A stretch of DNA of 64,000 nt, from assembly GCA_004369085.1 (NCBI GenBank), contig ML210153.1:1-64000 (forward strand), in the 5' to 3' direction. How positions within the stretch are numbered: the stretch's first letter is position 1; each line of letters opens with the position of its first letter. The notes under the pieces were generated by a model that did no database searches, was not told the DNA's origin, and saw nothing but the letters and a program-made list of their open reading frames with translations. The translations under genes were made by a program, and so were the position numbers. The DNA comes from Coprinopsis marcescibilis. Its lineage: Eukaryota; Basidiomycota; Agaricomycetes; Agaricales; Psathyrellaceae. Positions 1 through 11,698 of the stretch are shown piece after piece.

Positions 1-111
1 TATCAAACAAAACAGACTTGAACAAGTAAACCCGAAATTCCTATTTGCCATAAACGCTGTAGTGTAACCTTTTTCCCTTTTTCTCTCCCGAACCCCGCTA
101 ATTTTGAACAG

Positions 112-2065
112 GTACAACGGGAAGGTACACCAGCATCTTCCAAAGCTCTCCGCGCTTCTAGAAGGCTTGTCTCGAAAAGTCCACAGTGTCCCAACCGTCG
201 TCGTTATCCAGCATCCTTTGCGGAACGACCACAATGGGTGGCAATCGGACTGGATCAGCTGGGATTCTTTCGTTGCCTGTGGCAAAGATCACAAGCTTGG
301 CAGAACTCCTGCTGGGGAGATTGAGTGGCATCGTGGAGCTTTCGACTGGCCCCTCTGGATTCTCTTCAGTAGCGGAACCACTGGAAGGCCCAAGTAAGTT
401 GAACGCCAAGCAGAGTTAAATGAACCTGGCTCACCGAATCACACTTCTATTAGACCGATTGTGCACCGAGCTGGTGGGATGTTGCTGCAAGCAAATAAGG
501 AATTCATTGTCTGCGCCGACCTCAAACCAGAAGACGTATTCTTTTATTACACCACCACGTAAGTGATGACTCTTACTGATCTCTTGTCGTCCTCTTGGCC
601 TGTCAAATAACATTTTTAAAGTGGCTGGATGATGTGGAATTTCCTTGTTAGTGGACTGGGCCTCGGATGCACGCTTGTGCTCTACGATGGCAGTCCTCTA
701 CGGGATCCAGGTTTACTGTGGAGAATGGTGGATGAACTCGGAATCACCATCTTCGGAACAAGTGCCAAATACCTTGACCATCTTTCGGTATGAGTTTCTC
801 AGACATTGTTCCGAGCTATTGGGTTAAAAGTGCCTCAGAAGAAGTATCGTCCTTTAGAGCGCCACAACTTGGGCACTCTTCGGCACATTTACTCGACGGG
901 TTCTCCGCTAGCACCACAACTTTTCGAATATGTATATCGAGATATAAGCGCCCATGTTATGCTTGGTTCGATTACCGGTAAGCTTGGCTTCTTTTCTTGT
1001 CATCTCGGGATCAATTGCCAATTCTTTTGCAGGGGGGACTGATATATGTTCGTTATTCGCTGGAATGTGCTCCGCTCTGCCTGTATACACGGGGGAGATC
1101 CAGTGTCGTATGCTTGGAATGGCAGTCGAAAGCTATTCTCCTACAGGTAGCATTAACTCACCTGATGAACCAGGTGAACTCGTTTGCACTAAACCGTTCC
1201 CATGCATGCCCCTGGGATTTTGGCCACTTCCTGGTTATGGAGCTAAGGAAGATGTGAAAGCAGCTGAAGCCCGATTCGTTCAATCCTACTTCTCCGAATT
1301 TCAAGGCGTATGGTGTGAGTAATCCCCAGCTGACCCACTAGTTTCGGTAGGGCAAACCTTTTGCTTTAGATCACGGTGATCACATTATCATCACAAGTTC
1401 AAAGTCTGGCAATGGGGGAGGATTGATCATGTTGGGTCGCTCAGACGGAGTACTGTGAGTTTATTTACAGTGTGATCATGACACACTAGCACTATGTTTA
1501 GATGACAACCTCTATTTACAGAAACCCAGGCGGAATTCGGTTCGGTTCTGCGGAAATCTACGATGTTCTGGATGGGTTTGCAGATCCAGAGTCGGAGCCC
1601 TCTTTGGTCGACTTCTTGGCCGTCGGGCAAAAAATTGACAACGGAACGGATGAGAGGGTTATACTATTCGTGATCCTCAGGGATGGCCAGCACCTGTCGC
1701 CAGAATTTGAGAGCAAATTGAGGTCAGCGATAAGATCACGTCGCAGCGCGAGACACGTACCTTCGAGGGTATGTTCTAACTATACATTTTCTTATCTTAT
1801 GACTCGAAGCTAACCGCATGTGCAAATTATTAAGATCATTGAGGTGAACGCGATACCATATACCCTGAACGGGAAACGAGTGGAGGTGCTGGTGAAGAAG
1901 GTAGGTCGGCGCCCGCTCCGCATTACGATTCTCCACTGATCACAAGGTCGAAAGATTATAAATGGTGCTCCACTGTCGATTGTGAATCCTGCAACGCTGT
2001 CTAATCCGGAATGCCTGAGATTCTACCAGGAGATTGGAGAAGTGCTGCGGAAGGAGGCGCCATGA
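112..2065 (+). CDS. Acetoacetyl-CoA synthetase, 3' part (5' end outside window)
   Basis: This enzyme activates acetoacetate to acetoacetyl-CoA with ATP, a cytosolic step feeding sterol and fatty-acid synthesis from ketone bodies. The first 111 bases read as an intron ending in TTGAACAG, and coding resumes with YNGKVHQHLPKLSALLEG. The adenylate-forming core motif FSSGTTGRPKPIVH is split by an intron near position 394, followed by GWMMWN, GTSAKYLDH, YSTGSPL and GGTDICSLFAG, then the GDH and LGRSDGVLNPGG segments. The C-terminus NPECLRFYQEIGEVLRKE matches the acetoacetyl-CoA synthetase branch rather than acetyl-CoA synthetases. About 470 residues are visible, whereas the family is about 650-700, so roughly a third is missing upstream. 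At least seven short introns are needed. The family call is firm; the gene is partial only because of the window edge. Confidence 0.9.
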
Positions 2066-2521
2066 TTATGAGTAAGAGTGAGTAGTAAGACGGAAAGTTG
2101 TAATGTACCACACATTGTTGTGTATTAGCGCCGATGATCCGAGACGAATTTGTTCTACCCGTGGCTGTGTTCAATAGCCTCGAGGCGTGATATCCCCTTG
2201 GACATTTTGAGGGGACTGTGGTTGAGAATTTTAGAGTGAGGCTTGCCTTAAGGCTCCCTCATTGTTCCCCGCCCGCGCCTTGAGGCACCGAAACCATTCC
2301 CTCCATTCACCACGTCTCACGATCCCCCTGACTTGCGATACCTAGTCACTCTCTGTCCTCCTGCTAGTTCATGTTTACCTCGTGTCCTTAATTCAACCTC
2401 TCCTTTATCATGGCAGCCTACTCTACCTTTCCTCAGCCTCCCAACAATCACGCCCCAGCTTCACCAACAACCAGGTCAAAGAGGATGCCTTCGCTGTTCA
2501 ACACCATCCGTGCCTCAATCT
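2066..2521. other. Intergenic: 3' flank of acetoacetyl-CoA synthetase and 5' flank of MARVEL-like gene 1
   Basis: No gene is supported here. An ATG at 2410 opens an 82-codon frame, but it cannot be joined to the downstream membrane exons with an intron of normal size, so I treat it as untranslated leader. The stretch from about 2260 to 2460 is C/T-rich, as in many fungal promoters. Confidence 0.5.
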
Positions 2522-3713
2522 ATGGTGGGCGCTGCGACGCGATTCAACCAGGGGTCAATCAACTTATTGGTGGCATTCTTTCTAGGTTCCGTGCTTCTCT
2601 TCACGGTGATCTGTCTGGCCATGGCTGGTCATTTCCAAACAGTGTTGGCAGCTTCTGACCTCAGTGAGCAGCTATCTCCCATCCCCTCAGCTGTCTGAAG
2701 CTCATCTGTTCATCCCACAGCGCGCTTCGTCCCCTTTGCAATTTTCGTATGCAGTGCAAGTCTATTTATATTCATGATTCTGTGCGTGGATTATTCCTTC
2801 GGTGTCTGCATCCTCCTTATCTTGCAACAGCGTTCTCTTCAGCGCTCTTCTGAGAGAAAGGAATCCGATATCAACTCGTATAGAGTTGGCAAGCTTGGGT
2901 TTGGCTGGAGTGTTCTGGCTCGGTGAGCAATTCTTGTGCTACCCCTTTCCGCTCTTTGTTGATGAAAGCTCGCAGTGCTGGGTGTATACCTCACAACGTC
3001 CGAATCTCAAGATGCCGACGTCGAATGCTTTGCATCGGCGGAGAGCCAAGTAGTATTGGAAGAGGAAATTGCAAGCTGTGAGTTTGCATGATCATACGAC
3101 CCTGGTCGCATGCTGACCATGAGCACAGTCCATACAGATCAGTTCCAAGCCATGTACAGAGTCCTTACCTCGTTCTCCCTGATCAACGCCATCCTCGGTA
3201 AGTTGGCCCGGAATTATGGATATGAACGCTCGACGGTCTCTAATGCCCTTGCCCAAATTCTCAGTGATCGCTTCGTGTTTGATTCTCCTGTTCCTGGCTC
3301 TACGGAGACACAGAAATGGGGACGAACATATGTGGCATGGTCCGGTTACTTCGTGCGCCTGGTTCAACACGTACAACTACGGCAAGAACAATGGCAAACC
3401 AGGACACCAGACACGGCCATCCATGGCCGCGCTCCTTCCAACGGCTGCCACCACCTATACCGAGAAGCCCCAGCGAAGAGGGACAAGAGAGAGCAGAAGG
3501 AACGATTCTACACGGCAGCAGAGTACCGAACAGAGCCCAAGAACCGCTTTCCGATCAAACCATCCGTACGGAAATTATGCCGATGCACCTCTGCCCAGCC
3601 CGCCCCGACAGGCTCGATATGAAGGCGCAACTCGACACGATTTCGAGGCTGGCCTCATGCTCAACCCGTACAGCACTAGAACTGGACGAAGCGGTGGTCG
3701 AGGGCCACGTTAA
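2522..3713 (+). CDS. MARVEL-like four-TM membrane protein 1
   Basis: This is an uncharacterised integral membrane protein. Conceptual splicing gives four hydrophobic segments: one around SINLLVAFFLGSVLLFTV, one around RFVPFAIFVCSASLFIF, one around ELASLGLAGVFWL and one around VIASCLILLFLAL. A soluble, Arg/Ser/Thr-rich tail of about 130 residues follows. That layout fits the MARVEL/tetraspan fold found in fungal plasma-membrane and vesicle proteins. Intron 1 is 2664-2720 (donor GTGAGC). Further introns lie near 2785-2840, 2920-2975, 3080-3130 and 3199-3265. I start at ATG 2522 because the first TM is in that frame; an upstream ATG at 2410 is out of frame. The next gene downstream has the same architecture, so the two may be an old tandem pair. 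Family membership rests on topology, not on a signature motif. Confidence 0.6.
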
Positions 3714-4177
3714 CGATATTGTATTCATGACTCGAGACGGACACGATATGTATTTCAACGAAAACCCCAGCGACACCTGTAACCTTACACACCTCTCACG
3801 CGAACATTTCCCAGCTTACCTCGGGAAAAAACCCCACACCTTAGAGAAAATTCGATACACACGTACATGTACTATCATAAACGCTATTATCTATCAAACG
3901 TTGTACAATTCAATTTGTCTTGGTGAAGGACACAATGGACTTTGCCACGGCCTAGATGGGCGGTCAGTAGCCTTCAATAGCGCCTTGAGGCAATGTGGTT
4001 TACGTGATATGTATCTTCCCAAACCGAATTGGATTTGTTCCCCCAAGTCCCGAACAGCACGGTTCACAGCGCTCTTTCCCGAACGGCCAGCATCGTGCAC
4101 GGAAAAAGTACTTGTTGTTCAGCCTCATTTCCATCCCTTTTGACGATCGTCCGCCCAGCAGAAACGACTCGCGACCA
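3714..4177. other. Intergenic between the two MARVEL-like genes
   Basis: This holds the 3' flank of MARVEL-like gene 1 and the promoter of gene 2. A long open frame (3316-4143, +) runs through it out of frame with gene 1. It has no recognisable domain and overlaps a well-supported coding exon, so I do not call it a gene. Confidence 0.5.
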
Positions 4178-5339
4178 ATGACTGTACGCTTTGGAAATTA
4201 CCGGTTGGCCTACTACAGTAAGTGCGCCCACTTTCCAACCACTTTTGGCTTAAGGGTGGATCCGACTTGATCTGATATGTTCGTTTTCAGTCACAGTCTT
4301 CTTGTTGGCAGGTTGGTGTTCCAAGCTCCCCCGGATGACGAGCAGAACTTACTGGATGTTACACCATGAATAGGGACCGTTTTGGGTGTTGGGGGTCACT
4401 TTGCAAGCATATTCGTCCCCGAGCGACACAGTGAGTATTACATTTCCAAAAGCTATGTTTGTCACTTTACTGATGAATGTATTAGCCGCCTTTAGCATTT
4501 ACTCTATCGTCGTTGCTTCCCTGAACATATTCGTATTCTTGTTAACGTGGGTATCCCCAGCCCTTACTTCCGGACGCAGTACTGAACTCGACCCTCAGGC
4601 TACAATGGTCACAACCGCGCGTTGAAGCCTTCGTCCTGTTCTTATTCAGCGTTCTCTGGCTGTGTAAGGGCTTTCATTCCACTACGACCATGATCGAAAT
4701 TAACATTTCCTCCATACAGCACTGGGAGCTTGGTCAACGTGCGTCATCCCAGTCCCACCAACCCGAGTACATGTATTGAACATTGGCGTCTTTTAGCGAC
4801 ATTATTGGTCACAGACAGTGCGACTCGCTCAGAAGCGAAACAGAACCTACAAAAAACAACGGAACAAGTGAGTATCATTCCAATTATACTTATTCGCATA
4901 CTTAATTCCGGAACTTTAGTATCTTCTTTTTCATACTGCAGTGAAATGAAGGTCGTCCAAGCCTTTTCCTGGGCTCTTTTCGCGCTTTTCGTTTCCGCGC
5001 TTATCGTCCTGTTCCAACTGATCAGCATTGCGCGCCAGTTTGGGCGTCACCACATTTGGCGCGAGCCGATCCGAGGTCTGTTAATCAGGTCTCTTGGTGT
5101 TGGCTTGCTTCAGCTGACCGCAATCTTCTGTAGAATTGCCCTGGTTTGGTGAGATGCCCGGATATTACAACACCCATACCTCTGGCGTTCCTGGACCTAT
5201 GCCTTACCCCCCTGCGTCTCCGTACGGACCCAGTCCTTACGGTGGGTACAATGCCGGTAACGCCTATATGATTCAACCAGGGGTGAACGGTGCACCTCCT
5301 ACCATCACCCAAGTTCCTGTGGCCCCGATGAGCCCATGA
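4178..5339 (+). CDS. MARVEL-domain four-TM membrane protein 2
   Basis: This is an uncharacterised membrane protein. After splicing, the N-terminus RFGNYRLAYY leads into TM1, then AFSIYSIVVASLNIFVFLL (TM2), VEAFVLFLFSVLWLALGAW (TM3), an extracellular loop with two cysteines (HRQCDSL and SYCSEMK), and QAFSWALFALFVSALIVLF (TM4). The cytosolic tail is Tyr/Pro/Gly-rich, with PASPYGPSPYGGYN-type repeats. The loop plus the QAFSWALFALF segment is typical of basidiomycete MARVEL-domain proteins. The last intron is well defined: GTCTGT at about 5082 to CTGTAG at about 5131, joining REPIR to ELPWFGEMPGYY in frame. The Tyr/Pro-rich tail suggests protein-protein contacts, but no ligand can be inferred. 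It follows MARVEL-like gene 1 on the same strand. Confidence 0.7.
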
Positions 5340-5785
5340 TCGCTCTTGGCTTGGGAAAATCCGCAAGCAAGTTGACCAACGAAATGAATTCATGACACGA
5401 AGAAATCGACATTGAAGCATCCTAATGGCCACGATGAATACATGACTTTGCTATGGACTCTGAATGTTATCTGCCTTGCTACTTACCACCTATCTATCCA
5501 TCTCTCCTGCTAGTATCCTTTGTACTTTTATGTATGTAGCTCCCCCTACGCCTCATGGTGCTTGAATGTTACTTTCTGATAGAAGGGGAAATGACGAGGT
5601 CAACCGCCATGCCTTTTTGCACTTGCCTTATTTGCTTGGATAAAACGTTCCCAAGCTAGGTAAGGAAGCCGGGAGCGATGTCGGACATGCGCCTGCCTCG
5701 TGTCCTGCCCCAAGCCTATTGTCCTTGATATGCCGGCTGGGTCATTTTGGCACTAGCCTTCTCGTCCCATCGCTTTCCTATCCTA
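5340..5785. other. Intergenic: 3' flank of MARVEL-like gene 2, promoter of small membrane protein
   Basis: No coding signal or RNA gene is recognised. The final 100 bases before 5786 are pyrimidine-rich. Confidence 0.45.
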
Positions 5786-6405
5786 ATGCCTCTCTTTCAG
5801 GAAAACCCCGTCCGTTCTGCTATTGCAGGTGAGGAACTGGTTGGAGTATGTGATGAACAGAATTGACTTCGGTACAGCAACTGCTGCAGTTGGGATCGGA
5901 CACCTGGCGACTTGGTTTCTGGTCTCTCCTGGTAAGCAATGCAGCTGCAGAGCAAGAGACAGGATCGTAGGAGCTGACGAACTGTGTAGGATCTTCGCAA
6001 CTACTCCAATCGTTGATAGCAGTAGCTGCGATTGGGGCTCTCGTCGCTCTGTACGTCGTCATCCCGCATCTAGCCATTCTCGGCCAGATCCTAACCGACT
6101 TTACACAGAATTGTCGTACAGCATCGACAAGAAGGGAGAGTGCTAACCCAAACGCAAGAAGAAGCTGCGCTGATTGGAGGTCTTGCGCTCCTTTGGATCG
6201 GTAAGTTACGATCCAGACTCTTGGGTAGTTACCCCAAGCTAAAGCGTGTGCAGTTATCGTTGTTAGCTGGCGTGCGTTGAGCGGAGGTGGTTCGTCTGCA
6301 GGAAGTGGTCTGGGGTCTTCTTATGGTCGAAAGGGATATGGGTCCATGTTCGATGATTGCCCTCCAGGAGATGCGTACTGCCATGTTGTGGAGGAATGGT
6401 ACTGA
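5786..6405 (+). CDS. Small three-TM membrane protein, unknown
   Basis: I do not recognise this protein. The model has five exons: 5786-5830, then introns at about 5831-5878, 5932-5988, 6058-6118 and 6201-6252. Every junction keeps frame and uses GT-AG. The product is about 133 residues, with an N-terminus MPLFQENPVRSAIAAT. Hydrophobic segments are VGIGHLATWFLV, LIAVAAIGALVALIVV and LIGGLALLWIVIVV. Between the second and third lies a short charged loop (QHRQEGRVLTQTQEEAA). A glycine/serine linker precedes an acidic tail with two cysteines (DDCPPGDAYCHVVEEWY). It sits between MARVEL-like gene 2 and the E2 enzyme. The 48-base first intron is at the short end for this genome, so the first exon is less certain than the rest. 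Confidence 0.55.
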
Positions 6406-6700
6406 GCTGTGGGGTTTATGGGTGAATACTGTAGAATATGTATTGAAAGTTGCAACTTGGATTGCATATCTGGTCGATAGCGAATGTTATTGTGGAAATG
6501 AGGTTATTATTGTGAGGGTTCCAGACAAGAGCCGGGACTGAAGCGGAGCAGACTGGTTGCTATATTAGTCGATCATAAGGGTCGCTTAGCCCCGAAAGCG
6601 GTGGGGACTTTCCAACCTGCCTCGACTTGCCATCCAACCAGCCCAACCCTGTGCCGCCTTCTCACATCCCGCCTACATCCTCCCATCCACCTCTGTCATT

Positions 6701-7616
6701 ATGATAAGTATTCGTCCACAAATCCATGTCGCACTGCTAGACTCACGCCATTATCCTGTTATCTACTCCAATCCAGGCAAACGGCGCATCGAAACGGATG
6801 TCATGAAACTGTGCGCAATACTCCCTTCGCTCCTTGTACTTCTGAGCGATCGGTTGACAGAATGCTTTCTCTGTTTCTAGGCTCATGTCTGACTTTGAGG
6901 TAACCCTCGTGAACGATAGCATGCAGGAGTTTTGCGTCAAGTTCTATGGTCCACCAGAAAGTAAGCCGTCAGAACCCTTTGCCCAAAATGACTGCCCGTT
7001 CACTGCTCTTTCTCTCCTCTCACTCCTGCTCCTGTCAACAGCACCGTTCACTGGGGGTGTATGGAAGATTCATGTCGAGCTCCAAGATCAATACCCGTTC
7101 AAGTCACCGAGTATTGGATTCATGAACAAGATCTTCCACCCTAACATCGACGAACTGTGCGTCACAACCTTCGTACATCTTTTACTCTATTCCAATAACG
7201 TCTGTCTTTGGTATAGGAGTGGTTCTGTGTGTCTTGATGTGATTAATCAGACCTGGTCACCGATGTTTGGTAAGTTGCTGTTAGGTTTGGCTCGATGTTT
7301 GCTGAACGGCAGGGGATAGACATGATGAATATCTTCGAGGTCTTCCTCCCGCAGTTGCTGCGGTACCCAAATCCCAACGATCCTTTGAACGGGGAAGCTG
7401 CTGCCTTGCTCATGAGGCATCCCAAGGAGTACGAGGCCAAGGTCAAAGGTGTTTATCATTCACGTTACGTTAGGCATAGTAAAGGATTGACGCATTTCAG
7501 AGTACGTGCAGAGATACGCGACAAAGGAGGCCGCCGATGCGGCCAAGGCCGAGAACGAAGCGGAAGACGAAGACGAGGAGATGAGCGATGTTGGAAGCAT
7601 CAGCGACGAAGAGTAA
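6701..7616 (+). CDS. UBC8: Ubiquitin-conjugating enzyme E2, UBC8/UBE2H type
   Basis: This E2 carries ubiquitin as a thioester; in yeast Ubc8 (Gid3) works with the GID/CTLH E3 ligase to degrade gluconeogenic enzymes. The first exon is tiny: ATG ATA A, then intron 6708-6776, giving [14 protein letters not shown]. This matches the KRRxxTDVxKL start of UBE2H, which decides the start codon. The UBC core shows [38 protein letters not shown] (HPN motif), and [13 protein letters not shown] with the catalytic Cys. [15 protein letters not shown] follows. The tail is strongly acidic ([14 protein letters not shown]), like the yeast and human orthologues. Introns interrupt the gene near 6962, 7158, 7270 and 7450. 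The identification is firm; the GID link is family knowledge. Confidence 0.93.
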
Positions 7617-7833
7617 ACGTCGACACACACGCACACAAGTCCAGAACCCTCACCATCCATAGGTTAAGCATTCTCATTAATTGGTTGTATATCTCATACC
7701 CCCGCTTCCTTTCTTCTTCAAACGTCAAGCATGTTCCTACGCACTTCGTTATCATTCATTTCAAGCACAGGGCACTGTATTCTATATTACAAAGTTGTTG
7801 TACAATACAAATATCACTGAGTCAAAGACACCT

Positions 7834-8628
7834 TTAGAGAGTACCGTTCGCCTGTATTGGTGCGACCAAGTCGTCCACTTTCTTTTGCACTTCCGACGCC
7901 GTCTGAAACAAAGTATTGAGCCAAATGGTGATGGCGGAGAGCGGAAGCGAGAGACGCACCTTTACCAGCAACTCAATTTGGGATTTGACGCTGTCCGTAG
8001 TTGCGGCATTCGCCTTGCTCTCTTTGAGCAGCTCCTCCTTGTGCCTGACTAATTCTCGCCTTCTCTGATCCAGCCTGTTGTCAAGAGCGGAACCAAATAG
8101 GAATGGTCAGCGCCATGTGCATAATCGTCATGTGGTAGCGGCAGACCGTTGGCGTTCCGCGAGCTCAAAACTGAGGCGGTTGAGCATAAGCTGATGCTCG
8201 TCGACGAGTACTTCAGGGTTGCGAGCTTCTTCCGGGGCCAGAACCTTGAATTCCTCAAGGCTATGCAAAGGGACGTCCTGATATATAGAGCTAGCGGTGC
8301 CTATGCCATTCAGACGCCTTGTACGTTTACACCACGAAGAAACAGCAGCAACTCACGCGAATTGACGACACTTTTCGATTTCCCGCTCCAGATGACGCTT
8401 TTCGTAGAGGAGATTCTGGAGACCGAGATGGGAGTGGTCCATTTCCTGACGAGAGGCAGCGGTGTCGTCCTTCCTCAGCCTTGTTGCTGTGTTTGCTGCA
8501 CGGTTGAGGGCCTTGAGCCGACCGATGAGGGCCATAGCCTGCACATGAATGGCTGTGGCATCGGTGGCGGGCTCGTGGATGAGCTGGCGTAGCTTTTCGA
8601 AGACGTCGTCGGCGGGCGAGAAATCCAT
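7834..8628 (-). CDS. THO complex subunit 5-like (Fms-interacting) protein, short form
   Basis: THOC5 couples transcription elongation to mRNA packaging and export within the THO/TREX complex. The minus-strand protein starts [13 protein letters not shown] and carries the family's signature coiled-coil region: [20 protein letters not shown], then a segment on [13 protein letters not shown], and [18 protein letters not shown] before a basic helix. Three introns (about 8277-8352, 8078-8140 and 7905-7960) are needed. The total is only about 200 residues, against several hundred in animal and plant THOC5, so it corresponds to the N-terminal coiled coil alone. It is divergent from glucose-6-phosphate dehydrogenase, with 249 bases between start codons. 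Helical coiled-coil proteins can mimic each other, but the LLYEKxHLxxEI block is characteristic. Confidence 0.8.
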
Positions 8629-8877
8629 GGGGAGGTCGGTCTTGTCTGCTGTGCTGTGCTGGGGGATGGCGGAGATGGCGGGCCGGCGATAAGATTGTGG
8701 TGGATATGTCAGCGTCAGTTGTCACGCTCGCAGGGGCCAAGCTGAGTTCAGGTGGGACATCCACTGCAAGCTCCCACTGGCTCATAAATCCCATCATCGA
8801 TTCGTCTAGCCACTACCCCGTTCCCATCTTACCCACCGAACACAACTAGACATCCTCACAATAACCATATCGATACA

Positions 8878-10807
8878 ATGCCTCGCGAACGCGCAATGTC
8901 AGGGACCATTCCCTCCATGGAAACCCTCCACGATGAGCTCAAGGACAACACTATCATCATCGGTAAGCCCCATCCTACCCAGGGCCCGCCGTTATCTGAC
9001 TCCTTGTCCGTGTCTGCCCAGTTCTTGGTGCCTCTGGCGATCTCGCAAAGAAAAAGGTATGCTTCCAGAGCTTTCCCTCCCAACACCGTCTCATATCTGC
9101 ATATAGACTCTGCCTGCCCTTTTCGGTCTTTTCCGCCAAAACTTCCTCCCAAGAGACGTCAAGATCGTTGGCTATGCCCGCACCAAGATGGACAAGGTCG
9201 AGTTTGATAAACGTGCTACCTCGTACATCAAGGGAGCGGACGAGAATCCAGAATTGGCCAACCAGCTTGAGGCGTTCAAACAGTCTTTGACCTATGTATC
9301 TGGTGGCTACGAAGACGGAGAGTCCTTTGAGAAGCTCAATGAGCATCTCGAGGGCATAGAGTCCAGCTACAAGTCGAAAGAGTGCAACCGCATCTTTTAT
9401 CTCGCCCTGCCCCCTAGCGTCTTCATCCCGGTTACGAAAAACATCAAGGATCATTGCTATGTCACCAGAGGAGGCAAAAACCGCATCATCATCGAAAAGC
9501 CTTTTGGAAAAGACCTTGAATCTGCTCGCTCGCTCTTGAGCTCCGTGAAGCAATACTGGTCCGAAGACGAGACCTTCCGCATTGACCACTATCTCGGAAA
9601 GGAGATGGTCAAGAACATTCTCGTTCTTCGCTTCGCCAACATCGCTTTGGGGGCAGCATGGGACAAGAACCACATCAGCAACGTCCAGATCACATTCAAA
9701 GAGCCGTTTGGGACGGAAGGACGTGGGGGTTACTTTGACGAGTTCGGCATCATTCGTGATGTTTTGCAGAATCGTGGGTTTCAATTGGAAATGAAGTCAT
9801 GAGATGGACACTGATTGATTTGTTAGACTTGCTCCAGGTACTGACCATCTTGACCATGGAGCGCCCTGTTTCGTTCTCTGCCGAAGATATTCGTGACGAA
9901 AAGGTACGGCAATATGCGATCAATCGGATTTAAAGTCATTGATTTAAATCCTCTCAGGTCAAGGTTCTTCGGGCCATTCCACCGATTGAAAAAACGGACA
10001 CCCTTCTCGGCCAATACGTTTCCGCCAATGGGAAGCCAGGCTACTTGGACGATGACACCGTCCCCCCCAACTCTATCTGCCCAACGTTTGCCGCGTGCAC
10101 ACTCTGGATCCATAACCCGCGATGGGAAGGTGTGCCGTTCATTCTGAAGGCCGGAAAAGGTTCATACAATGCTTCCGTTGTTGCCGCAGAAGCTGATTTC
10201 GCTCTTTACAGCCCTTAACGAGGCAAAGGTTGAGGTCCGAATCCAGTTCAAGGACGTTACGCAGGGTATCTTTAAAGACATCGCTCGTAACGAACTTGTC
10301 ATCCGAATTCAGCCAAATGAAGCCGTATACCTGAAGCTCAATTCAAAAACCCCTGGTCTCTACACTCGAGCCATTCCAACGGAGATGGATCTGACCTACA
10401 AGCGGCGCTTCACCGAAGCAAAGATTCCTGAAGCTTATGAAAGTCTTATCCTTGATGCACTTCGGGGAGATCACTCCAACTTTGTCCGCCATGATGAGCT
10501 TGACTATGCCTGGAAGGTCAGCACTGAGAGTGCTACTCGCGTTTGTCGACGTTATCCTGACAATTTTAATACAGATCTTTACGCCCATCCTCCACTGGAT
10601 TGACGGGCAGAACGGTGTTCGTCCCAAACCCAGCCAATATCCTTACGGCTCTCGCGGTCCCAAGGAACTCACCCACTTTGTCGAGAAATTCGGCTACAAG
10701 CGAGCCGTCGAGGCATAGTACGTCTTTGAAGGAATCTCTATTTACTTCTCCTACTCACTTGTCCACTTTCTAGCTTCTGGCCCGTGACGAATATGGCCGT
10801 CCTATAA
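8878..10807 (+). CDS. ZWF1: Glucose-6-phosphate 1-dehydrogenase
   Basis: This enzyme oxidises glucose-6-phosphate with NADP+ to 6-phosphogluconolactone, the first and NADPH-producing step of the cytosolic pentose phosphate pathway. The nucleotide-binding motif GASGDLAKKK is assembled across introns near 8962-9022 and 9058-9107. The large exon holds VGYARTKM, NRIFYLALPP, IIIEKPFGKDLESA and the substrate-binding and catalytic RIDHYLGKE, followed by FGTEGRGGYFDEFGIIRDV. Later exons give MERPVSFSAEDIRDEKVKVL, PFILKAGKALNEAKVE, MDLTYKRRF and the YGSRGP segment; the last exon encodes FWPVTNMAVL. Length is about 510 residues, normal for fungi. The start ATG is in good context, and the preceding region is shared with the divergent THOC5-like gene. 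Confidence 0.96.
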
Positions 10808-11073
10808 GCTTCGTCTCGGCTTCTTGTTGTACTATTATGATACCTAAAGATAATAACTCTTCTCTCAAGCCCTGTTCTCTTGTGATTTTATGCTAACCGA
10901 AGGAATAGGAGTGTTGTTGTACAAATTAAAAATAACAGGAAAGCAATGTATGTACTTGTTACATGTGTGCGAGGTTGTATAGCTGAGTTTCTCGATGAAT
11001 ACATGTTGTATATGCACTTGGGGGGTATATCGGAGAAATTCGTTGGAAGAATCAAACAGATTGCCCTGGGATC

Positions 11074-11698
11074 TCAGCAGTTAGAATGGCAAATTACCGG
11101 GATAAAGGAAATACCTTTATATGTTATGCCTCCTTCATCCAGTATTCCCTTGATTCTGGTCCCAAACTCTCTCACTTTGCGTCTGCAGTCCTCCAGGCCT
11201 TGGAAGGAGCCCGCAACTGCCCAACACTCGCGACAAGCTTTGGAAACAGCAGACACCGTTGCTGCCTCGAGTTCGTTGCGCCGATGCAACACAACCACGA
11301 GCTGGACGAGCTGGCTGAGGCCGTCGGTCCAGGTATTTAACCCAGAAGCATTCTGATCCATGGTGGTGTCTGTGATAAGGAAGGAAGAGGCGAGATAGAG
11401 GCACTCGCGTAATTTCTCTTGGTCTATTCCAGGTGATTTCTTCTTGGAGGACTCGGCGGACGAAATAGAGAGTGCGTCGGTCACAAAGGTAGCGTAGTCC
11501 GTCTGGGGTATCTGCAACAGCTGTTGGTTGAGCAACGCGCAAGAACAGAAACATTGTCAAGACAAGGACTGGCTGCGATTAACCGCTAACCTTTTCCAAG
11601 GGGGGGAATTCAAGGGGCTCCTGGGCGCCTTCAAGTAAATGGCGTATGGACCTGGCATCCATAGGCTGTAGAGAGTCTCCAGGTGTGATAGCAGCCAT
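11074..11698 (-). CDS. Unknown helical protein
   Basis: I do not recognise this protein. A two-exon model on the minus strand gives about 185 residues: exon 1 begins MAAITPGDSLQPMDARSIR, then an intron at about 11589-11522 joins to LLQIPQTDYATFVTDALSI. The body looks alpha-helical, with GLSQLVQLVVVLHRRNELEAATVSAV and a Cys-containing stretch (SKACRECWAVAG). No signal peptide, TM or catalytic motif is visible. The two cytosolic-looking exons have clean junctions and codon use like the neighbours. The gene is divergent from the CCDC47-like gene, with 222 bases between start codons. The extreme C-terminus may be altered by a further intron that I could not resolve. Confidence 0.6.

Noticed and set aside
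3316..4143. 275-codon open frame on the plus strand across the MARVEL-like gene 1 tail and the following gap
   Set aside because: It overlaps a supported coding exon in another frame, has no domain or compositional hallmark, and starts inside the TM4 exon. It is most likely a chance opening.
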